Of a stretch of DNA of 64,000 nt, positions 57,727 to 64,000 are shown in pieces. The position numbers were made by a program, and so were the translations under genes. The notes under the pieces were generated by a model, which was not told where the DNA came from, ran no database searches, and saw only the letters and a list, made by a program, of their open reading frames with translations. The stretch is taken from positions 1,061,289 to 1,125,288 of the forward strand of contig NZ_ATHQ01000001.1 of the NCBI RefSeq assembly GCF_000523275.1, given 5' to 3'. Source of the stretch: Lebetimonas sp. JH292 (GTDB taxonomy: Bacteria > Campylobacterota > Campylobacteria > Campylobacterales > Nautiliaceae). Position 1 is the first letter of the stretch; each line of letters starts with the position of its first letter.

Positions 57727-58913
57727 TAAAAAGAAACCTCCACTTTGGACGGTTTTGAAATAAGCCCGTATTTGTCTATTGCATAAATATAGTACGTTAG
57801 TGTCTTGTTTTTATCTGTTTGGGTGTCTGTAAATCTGTTGCCGTTTATAAGATATTTTTTTTCTTTTTTATTAAGTAAATTTCCGAGTTCTTTAACTATC
57901 AGATATTTCTTCGCCCTGTTGTCGGGTGAATTAAAAATAAATTCCACCCCGCTGTTTGTAATATTTGTCGAAACAAGCGGTTTTGCCGGTATATCCAGGG
58001 TTTGGCCCATAACTTCCGGGGTTTTTTTAAGCAGTGATTCTGTCTGATGAATGGTTAGCGCCGTTACTTTATAATATTCCGTATCTCCGTCTTTATCGAT
58101 TTTATCGATATAAAAAGTATTTTTTGTTTTTGCAATCGGCACAAAAATTAAAAATTTTTTCTTATATATTTTATAATATGCCGCACCTTTTACCGGTGAC
58201 CATGAAAGCTGAATTTTTTTAGGTAAATCGACTGTTGCTTTTACATTCATTACAACCGGTGGTTTGGGATATGTTGAAATTATGAGCTCTTTTGAAGGAG
58301 AAGATTTTAAATCATCAAAAGTAACCGCAATAATTCTGTATTTGTAAATTTTACCGTCTTTTAGGCCTTTGTCTATATATTCCACATTATATCTCGGTTT
58401 GAGTGTCGCGATATTTTCCCATTTTCCGTTTGTATCGTTAAATCGCTGTATTATATAAGAATTCACTCTTTCATTAGGGTGCGGTCTGAATATGATTTTT
58501 ACTTCTCCTTTTGTTAAAGGCCTGATTTCAAGAGGAATTACAGGAGCTACGCTCGGAAGTGTTTTTTGTTCAGTTTCTATTGCTAAAGAAGGAATTTTGT
58601 TTTTGTCAAATGTTGCAATTCTGTATCTATAAAGAGTATTTGGTTTTAAATTGGTATCTACATACAGCGTTTGATAAGGGTCTTTTACAGTGATAATTTT
58701 TCCCCATTTTTTTGTTTTGAAATTAAATTTTTGTAAAAAATATCCTTTTATTCCTTTAACCGTATTCCATTTTAAAGCCATGGCGTTTCTGTCCGGATAA
58801 GCTTTGAAATTTGTGACTTTTGGTAAATTAGGATTTGATTTTGGTGCTGGTTTATTTACTGCACATCCGGTTATAATCATTAAAGATATCAGCAACAGAG
58901 CCCATTTTTTCAT
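57726..58913 (-). CDS. flpA: Fibronectin type III repeat lipoprotein, FlpA-like
   Basis: 395 aa when started at the ATG at 58913, which gives a proper lipoprotein signal (MKKWALLLISLMIITGC); a longer opening from 58964 is rejected. Four Fn3-like repeats follow, each with the W/Y pattern (ALKWNTVKGIKGYFLQ, IIFRPHPNERVNSYII, QLSWSPVKGAAYYKIY, and a fourth from about residue 300). The position between trmB and rluD is that of C. jejuni FlpA (Cj1279), a fibronectin-binding adhesin. In a free-living relative its ancestral role is probably cell-surface or envelope binding. Confidence 0.82.
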   Translation of the reverse strand: MKKWALLLISLMIITGCAVNKPAPKSNPNLPKVTNFKAYPDRNAMALKWNTVKGIKGYFLQKFNFKTKKWGKIITVKDPYQTLYVDTNLKPNTLYRYRIATFDKNKIPSLAIETEQKTLPSVAPVIPLEIRPLTKGEVKIIFRPHPNERVNSYIIQRFNDTNGKWENIATLKPRYNVEYIDKGLKDGKIYKYRIIAVTFDDLKSSPSKELIISTYPKPPVVMNVKATVDLPKKIQLSWSPVKGAAYYKIYKKKFLIFVPIAKTKNTFYIDKIDKDGDTEYYKVTALTIHQTESLLKKTPEVMGQTLDIPAKPLVSTNITNSGVEFIFNSPDNRAKKYLIVKELGNLLNKKEKKYLINGNRFTDTQTDKNKTLTYYIYAIDKYGLISKPSKVEVSF

Positions 58914-59802
58914 AATTAAATCCTTTTGGTAGGTTTTGTTTAAAATCATCAAATATAGGTGCAATTATACTAAGTTTTTTACCGTTTGGATGAGTCAGGT
59001 ATAATTCATATGCGTGAAGCATAACCCTTGAGTTTTGATTTTTTGCGCCGTATGTCGTGTCTCCTATTATATATCGTCCAATTCGGCTCAGATGAACCCT
59101 TATCTGGTGTGTCCTTCCCGTAAAAAGTTTTGCGGCGGTTAAATTTTCAAAAAAAGGCACAAAAAGCGTTTTGGCGTTTTTTCCGTTGTTTACCACAGCC
59201 ATTTTTATTCTGTTTTTTGGATTTCTTCCAATCGGGGCGTCAATGCATTTTGCTTCTTTTAAAGGGGCGTTTAGAAGCATAAGATAATATCTTCCCATTG
59301 ATTTGTCTTTTAACTGGGCGCTTAAAAATGCGTGTGTTTTATTGTTTTTTGCTATTACCAAAGCTCCGCTTGTTTCTTTATCGATTCTGTGGACTATTCC
59401 GAACCTCTCTTCCCCGGCTATGGTTGAAAGTGAATAATTGTTTTGTTTCAGCCAGTCTACAAGAGTCGCCTCCTTTACACTGGGTGCCGTATGGACTACA
59501 ATCCCCGGAGGCTTGTTTATAACAATCAAATCATCATCTTCATAAAGAACCGGTATGTCAAAATCGGCTTTTTTTGTTTTTTTTTCTTTTAAATTAGGAA
59601 TAGTTACTTCTATTTTGTCGTTTTGTTTTAATTTAATGCCGCCTTTTTTTGCTGTTTTTTTATTTATTTTAACAAGTTCTTTTTTTATTAAACCCTCAAC
59701 CTGGTTTCTTGAAACATCTAATTTTTCACTTAAGAATTTATCAAGCCTTTCAATTTTATCTGCTGTGAAATGTAATAATTTTTCATTTTCACTACTTACC
59801 AT
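58852..59802 (-). CDS. rluD: 23S rRNA pseudouridine synthase, RluD type
   Basis: Large-subunit rRNA pseudouridylation. An S4 domain (IERLDKFLSEKLDVSRNQVEGLIKK) is followed by the catalytic HRIDKETSGALVIAKN with its Asp (about residue 130), VIGDTTYGAK-type RYIIGDTTYGA and GRTHQIRVHLSRIG. The start is uncertain: ATG at 59802 or 59808 within a heptad array, or TTG at 59844. The 3' end overlaps the lipoprotein gene by 62 nt. It is in the same syntenic place as C. jejuni Cj1280. Confidence 0.9.
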   Translation of the reverse strand: MVSSENEKLLHFTADKIERLDKFLSEKLDVSRNQVEGLIKKELVKINKKTAKKGGIKLKQNDKIEVTIPNLKEKKTKKADFDIPVLYEDDDLIVINKPPGIVVHTAPSVKEATLVDWLKQNNYSLSTIAGEERFGIVHRIDKETSGALVIAKNNKTHAFLSAQLKDKSMGRYYLMLLNAPLKEAKCIDAPIGRNPKNRIKMAVVNNGKNAKTLFVPFFENLTAAKLFTGRTHQIRVHLSRIGRYIIGDTTYGAKNQNSRVMLHAYELYLTHPNGKKLSIIAPIFDDFKQNLPKGFNYEKMGSVADIFNDYNRMCSK

Positions 59803-59815
59803 TTTCATTACCCAC
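59784..59815. repeat. Heptad-family array carrying the rluD start
   Basis: CATTTTC, ACTACTTACCATTTTC and ATTACCCAC match the array at the truB start (TACTYACCATTTTCA shared). The CAT at 59800-59802 is the rluD ATG on the minus strand. Confidence 0.7.
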
Positions 59816-59837
59816 TTTTTTTTAATTTTACCAAAAC

Positions 59838-59866
59838 TTGACAAAAAAATTAATTTTAATTAAAAT
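59838..59866 (+). promoter_or_regulatory. Sigma-70 promoter for rho
   Basis: TTGACA (59838-59843), a 17-nt spacer and TAAAAT (59861-59866) make a near-consensus promoter 39 nt before the rho start. A visible -35 is unusual for this lineage. Confidence 0.7.
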
Positions 59867-59905
59867 CCTGAAAAACTACATTACTACTACCATGCAAGGA
59901 TATTA

Positions 59906-61222
59906 ATGAGCAATCAGAACAATGTTACCAATCATAACGGTAATAAACAAAGAACCCATATACCTGTTGAAGGTTATACGATTGAAGAGCTTAGAAGTAT
60001 GCCTACAAGCGAGCTTATAAAAATTGCAAACGGTTTGGAGGTGGAAAATCCTCAGGAATTCAAAAGACAGGATTTAATGTTCGAAATACTTAAAACACAG
60101 GTTGCAAAAGGCGGATATCTGCTTTTTACCGGTATTTTGGAAGTAATGCCCGACGGATACGGCTTTTTAAGAAGTATAGGCGGAAATTTTGAAAATTCGG
60201 TAAACGATGTGTATGTCTCCCAGACTCAGATAAGAAGATTTGCGCTTAGAACCGGGGATATTGTAACAGGTCAGGTAAGGCCTCCGAAAGATCAGGAAAA
60301 ATATTACGCCCTTTTAAAAATAGAGGCGATTAATTATTTGCCTCCGGAAGATGCAAAAAAAAGGCCTCTTTTTGACAATTTAACACCTCTTTATCCAAAC
60401 GAAAAACTAAAACTCGAATATGAGCCCACAAAACTGACAGGAAGAGTGCTTGATTTGTTTGCACCTATTGGAAAAGGTCAGAGGGGACTTATAGTGGCAC
60501 CTCCAAGAAGCGGTAAAACAGTGTTTTTAAAGGAAATTGCCCACGGAATTACAAAAAACCACCCCGAAGTGACTCTTATGGTGCTTTTGGTGGACGAAAG
60601 ACCCGAAGAAGTTACAGATATGCAAAGAAGTGTAAAAGGCGAAGTATTCAGCTCAACATTTGATAAACCAGCACAAAATCATGTAAGGGTTGCTGAGCTT
60701 GTGATTGAAAAAGCTAAAAGAATGGTTGAGATGGGAAAAGATGTTGTAATTTTACTCGATTCAATCACAAGACTTGCAAGAGCGTATAATACCGTTACAC
60801 CTGCAAGTGGAAAAGTATTAAGCGGAGGGGTTGATGCAAATGCACTTCATAAACCAAAAAGATTTTTTGGAGCCGCAAGAAACATAGAAGAGGGCGGAAG
60901 TTTAACAATAATTGCAACTGCTTTAATTGATACCGGAAGTAAAATGGATGAGGTTATTTTTGAAGAATTTAAAGGTACCGGTAATATGGAAGCGGTATTA
61001 AGCCGTAGAATTGCAGACAGAAGAATATATCCTGCAATTGATTTACTTAAATCCGGAACAAGAAAAGAAGAACTTTTATTAACTCCGGAAGAGCTTGCAA
61101 AAGTCTGGGCTATAAGAAATATTATAAGCGAAATGGATGAGATTGAGGCGCTTAAGCTTATGTATTCAAAAATGTTAAAAACTAAAAACAATCGGGAATT
61201 CTTAAGCGTAATTAATGAATGA
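59906..61222 (+). CDS. rho: Transcription termination factor Rho
   Basis: Hexameric RNA helicase ending transcription. An N-terminal RNA-binding domain ([14 protein letters not shown]) is followed by the ATPase with [22 protein letters not shown] (Walker A, about residue 190), [17 protein letters not shown] and [16 protein letters not shown]. It is 438 aa. It overlaps murI by 4 nt (ATGA). Confidence 0.97.
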   Translation: MSNQNNVTNHNGNKQRTHIPVEGYTIEELRSMPTSELIKIANGLEVENPQEFKRQDLMFEILKTQVAKGGYLLFTGILEVMPDGYGFLRSIGGNFENSVNDVYVSQTQIRRFALRTGDIVTGQVRPPKDQEKYYALLKIEAINYLPPEDAKKRPLFDNLTPLYPNEKLKLEYEPTKLTGRVLDLFAPIGKGQRGLIVAPPRSGKTVFLKEIAHGITKNHPEVTLMVLLVDERPEEVTDMQRSVKGEVFSSTFDKPAQNHVRVAELVIEKAKRMVEMGKDVVILLDSITRLARAYNTVTPASGKVLSGGVDANALHKPKRFFGAARNIEEGGSLTIIATALIDTGSKMDEVIFEEFKGTGNMEAVLSRRIADRRIYPAIDLLKSGTRKEELLLTPEELAKVWAIRNIISEMDEIEALKLMYSKMLKTKNNREFLSVINE

Positions 61223-61965
61223 AGTGCGGTATATTTGACAGCGGAATAGGTGGCTTAAGCGTTGCCTCTTCTATTTTGAAAGCAAAACTTTTCGATGAAA
61301 TAATATATTATGGTGATACTGCAAGGGTTCCTTACGGAAACAAAAACGAATCTACAATAATCCGCTATTCCCTTGAAGCCATGGAATTTCTTAAAAATTT
61401 TGATATTGATTTTTTAGTTGTGGCATGTAATACTGCAAGCGCTACTGCTGTGGAAGAGCTTAAAAAAGAGGCTTCTTTCCCTGTGGTGGGTGTAATAGAA
61501 GCCGGTGTAAAGGCTCTGGAGAATGAAAACAAAAATTCAAACATTCTGCTTATAGGTACAAAAAGAACCGTCAGTTCCGGAAAATATGAAAAACTGCTTA
61601 AAAAGAAAGGTTTTAAAAACATAACTTCAATTGCAACGCCACTTTTTGTGCCGTTGGTAGAAGAGGGTATAACGGATGGAAAAATAGTAAATGATGTGTT
61701 TGAGCTCTATTTCAAAAATATCGACAGGGAAAAAATAGATATTGTAATCCTTGGATGCACACATTATCCATTTTTGTCACATTCTCTTCAAAAATATTTC
61801 CCTAATGCAAAACTTATACACTCTGGTCAGGCAATAGTTGAGCTTTTAAAAAATGAATACAATCTTACCCCTAAAAAATCTACTTCAATAAACCTTCTTG
61901 CAAGCGACGATCCGGAGGGTCTGAGAATCAGGGCAAAAGAGTGGCTTGATATAATTAATGGATAA
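61219..61965 (+). CDS. murI: Glutamate racemase MurI
   Basis: Makes D-glutamate for peptidoglycan. Motifs: [17 protein letters not shown], the first catalytic Cys in [12 protein letters not shown] and the second in [15 protein letters not shown]. At 248 aa it is of the usual length. It is translationally coupled to rho by the ATGA overlap. Confidence 0.96.
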   Translation: MKCGIFDSGIGGLSVASSILKAKLFDEIIYYGDTARVPYGNKNESTIIRYSLEAMEFLKNFDIDFLVVACNTASATAVEELKKEASFPVVGVIEAGVKALENENKNSNILLIGTKRTVSSGKYEKLLKKKGFKNITSIATPLFVPLVEEGITDGKIVNDVFELYFKNIDREKIDIVILGCTHYPFLSHSLQKYFPNAKLIHSGQAIVELLKNEYNLTPKKSTSINLLASDDPEGLRIRAKEWLDIING

Positions 61966-61969
61966 AAAT

Positions 61970-62893
61970 TTAATTAAATGATAAAATCAGGTTTTTTACA
62001 TATTCAACCAGCTCTTTTTCGTCTTTGTATCTTGCTTCATTGTTTTTTATTTCATACGGATACCATGTTACCTCGCTTAAATGAATCTTTTTAAGACGTT
62101 TTAAAAATTCTTTATTCATCCTAAAAGCGCCTGTTTCTATATTGTTTATTTTATTTAAGTTTATATTTTCGTTTAAATATTTTATAAAATTTTTGTAAAT
62201 TTCTTTGAAGTTTTCTGTTTTTATAACAGGGTCTATTGCAATTTCCACATTATACCCTTTGTTAAGGGCTAAATTCAGGGCTTTTATCCTTTTTTCAATA
62301 TTCGGTGCTCTTTTTTCAAATTTTGTTATTTCATTAGGAGAAAGTGAAAACGTCAAAATAAAATTTTTTGGCGGATTATCCGGTAGTTTTGAAACATTTG
62401 CCGATTTTGTGCGGCTTTCTATCAGTAAATCGTCTCTTTTTTCTGCAAGTTCAACCCATTTTTTATGAAACGGATATATTCCTTCAAACGCCGCCAAATC
62501 GCTTTCATAACTTATGGGGATAAATGCGTTTTTCAGTTTTTCGGCTTCTTTTATAAAATCTTCTTCGTTTACAAAAATTACAGGATAACCGCTTGGATAC
62601 ATCCCCCCTATATAGCAGTATTCGCAGTTATAAACGCATCCGAGAATCTGGGTGGAGTAATAAAAATTTTCATAACCTTTTGAATTGCAGAATTTGCTTC
62701 CTTTATAAAAGGAAACATTCTCTTTTACTGCCAGAATCAGCCTGTTTTGGGATTTTTGCCAGTTAAAATTCTGACGGCTTCTGTTGAAAATATCTTTATA
62801 ATGTGTGATTGTTATAACTTTCGGATTGTATTTTTTGATTATATGCTTCGTTATTTCATAATTTTCCGCTCTTTTTTCAAGATAAACAATCAT
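61970..62893 (-). CDS. Radical SAM protein, spore photoproduct lyase (SplB)-like
   Basis: 307 aa with the Fe-S motif CVYNCEYCYIGG (Cx3CxxC, about residue 90) and a TIM-barrel downstream with FILTFSLSPNEI and VEIAIDPVIK. The overall pattern is that of SPL-family radical SAM proteins, which in spore formers repair thymine photoproducts. In a non-sporulating epsilon the substrate is unknown; DNA lesion repair is possible. It is convergent with murI, 4 nt apart. Confidence 0.82.
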   Translation of the reverse strand: MIVYLEKRAENYEITKHIIKKYNPKVITITHYKDIFNRSRQNFNWQKSQNRLILAVKENVSFYKGSKFCNSKGYENFYYSTQILGCVYNCEYCYIGGMYPSGYPVIFVNEEDFIKEAEKLKNAFIPISYESDLAAFEGIYPFHKKWVELAEKRDDLLIESRTKSANVSKLPDNPPKNFILTFSLSPNEITKFEKRAPNIEKRIKALNLALNKGYNVEIAIDPVIKTENFKEIYKNFIKYLNENINLNKINNIETGAFRMNKEFLKRLKKIHLSEVTWYPYEIKNNEARYKDEKELVEYVKNLILSFN

Positions 62894-63214
62894 CCTTTTC
62901 CTTAAATATATTAATAATTTATGTTATAATAATAGCATAACTTAAAAGGGGTGTGTTATGAAAAGAATTGTTTATTTTAACTAAAAATAAATGATACTGT
63001 TACTTTAAAAGCTAGAGAATTATAGCAAAAAGACTTTTCAAAATAATAAAAATTGAAAAACAAATAAGTAAACTTAAATTGTTTAAATTAGCAATGATAA
63101 CCATATCCACATCTAAAAATTTAAGAGTTGAAGAATAAGGGTATATTTATATAAAAGAAATTGAATGTCTTTAAATTTAGAAATGGATATAGAAAAGATT
63201 TGCAGAAAATATAA
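62894..63214 (+). pseudogene. Spacer with promoter, ribosome site and decayed gene start
   Basis: A TATAAT (about 62924) and an AAAAGGGG ribosome site lead to an ATG (62958) that stops after eight codons (M-K-R-I-V-Y-F-N). Beyond it every plus-strand frame is broken by several stops. The frame of the following gene still reads short gene-like bits (NDTVTLKAREL, FKFRNGYRKDL). It looks like the decayed 5' part of the MshQ-like gene with most of its body deleted. No RNA gene was recognised. Confidence 0.5.
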
Positions 63215-64000
63215 TGCGACAATTTTGCTATTCGTCCGTATGCATTTAGAGTTTTTGGAAACAACCAGTATAAAAGAGCGGGTGAAGATTTTAATATAAC
63301 AATAAAAGCGGTTGATAAAAATTATAATTCTATTAATTCTGGTACAGTTGATAATGTTAAAGGAGTTAAGGATTATAATGTTTCTTTAAATGATTTAAAA
63401 ATAAATTCTAAATTTTATGTTCCTACTGATGAAGAAATACGCCAAATGAATATAGATGTCAATGATAAAAATGACACAGATAGAAGCAGAGTGGCTTATT
63501 GTCCTGATAAAGGAAAATTTAGTGTTGTAGGAAATCCATCATTTAATAATGGTGAAGTAAATGCAACACTTCAATTTTCTGAAACAGGTGTTTTGGAAAT
63601 TAATGTAAGCGAAAAACCGGGAAGTGAATTTGCTAAAGTAGATGAAAAAGATACACCAGATAATCAAAGATATATTAAATCTGCTACAACAATTTACGAT
63701 ATAAATGATATAAATAAAACAGATTTATTAATGTTTATTCCTTATAAATTTGTAACTGACGGGGAATATTTAACAATTCCAAGTAATCAGGATAATTGGG
63801 TTTATATGTCAAATGAAGTAAATAAATCAAATACTACTTACCAAATACCGAAAATGGCAGCTTATATTAAATATATTATAAAAGCTGAAAATAAAAACGG
63901 TGATGTTGTTAAAAATTATACAAAAACATGTTTCCCAGATGTTGATGAAGCTCACGCTCCACGAAGAAACGGTTTAAAATTGAATACAACATTTGATTTA
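63215..64000 (+). CDS. MshQ/DUF6701-like surface protein, C-terminal part, runs off window
   Basis: An uninterrupted frame of 262 codons to the right edge begins CDNFAIRPYAFRVFGNNQYKRAG in outline. The DNFAIRP block marks the DUF6701/MshQ family of large pilus- or adhesion-related proteins. Beta-sandwich-like segments follow (FNITIKAVDKNY, EVNATLQFSETGVLEINVSE). The codon before it is preceded by an in-frame TAA (63212-63214) and no start is near, so the visible gene is truncated at 5'. A downstream ATG near 63448 could start a shorter product, but the homology begins earlier. Confidence 0.6.

Noticed and set aside
58914-58964. Longer start for the Fn3 lipoprotein at 58964
   Set aside because: It would place 17 residues before the lipoprotein signal and hide it; the start at 58913 gives a standard signal with lipobox.

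Overview
The window is AT-rich, gene-dense bacterial DNA. Gene content and order point to Campylobacterota (Epsilonproteobacteria). The block amiC-nitronate monooxygenase-tyrS-spoT-rpoZ-pyrH-envC-ftsX-ftsE-trmB-flpA-rluD has the order I know from Campylobacter jejuni, as do mscS-aroB-COG3400-tgt and uvrD-truB-csrA-ispE. A selenocysteine formate dehydrogenase next to two sets of tungstate/molybdate transport genes, with no sign of a host-adapted lifestyle, suggests a hydrogen/formate-using vent lineage such as Nautiliales (Nautilia, Caminibacter, Lebetimonas). That placement is inference.

Layout. 1-4.4 kb: fdhABC, with fdhA cut by the left edge and read through an in-frame UGA. 4.4-10.2 kb: tungstate/molybdate ABC transport (wtpA, modA, modB, a WtpC-type ATPase, then a 61-aa protein, a second ATPase that has lost its C-terminal domain to a frameshift, and wtpB); the two binding-protein genes share a TATGCA-N5-TGCATA motif. 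10.2-18.5 kb: lepA, an Fsr-like exporter, trpB, metK, metE. 18.5-27 kb: a secreted protein, udg, mscS, aroB, COG3400, tgt, a lipoprotein, rsmD. 27-30 kb: flaG-fliD-fliS-fliT-like. 30-35 kb: a Crp/Fnr regulator divergent from a periplasmic rhodanese, then ispE, csrA, truB (out of frame), uvrD. 35-43 kb: a LysR regulator, an SspB-like protein, pepF, pabC, glnA, pabB (out of frame), pyrB, cmoB. 43-47 kb: a pepD-like peptidase, a K+ channel pair, carbonic anhydrase. 47-60 kb: the syntenic cell-division and housekeeping block. 60-64 kb: rho, murI, a spore-photolyase-like radical SAM protein and, after a decayed stretch, the C-terminal part of a large MshQ-like surface protein running off the right edge.

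The most unusual feature is a family of short tandem heptanucleotide arrays scattered through the window. Units differ between loci (CATTTTC, CACTCAC, ACTTGGA, AATTTTT and so on), but the period is always 7. They fill gene spacers, supply start codons or ribosome-binding sites, and sit inside conserved genes (pabB, pabC, cmoB, truB). In truB the array throws the gene out of frame, and loss of exactly one 7-nt unit would restore it. pabB is additionally out of frame by one base at an A8 tract. These look like short tandemly repeated repetitive (STRR)-type elements able to switch or diversify housekeeping genes, although assembly error has to be excluded for the frameshifts.

No rRNA, tRNA, CRISPR array, prophage or insertion sequence was recognised.
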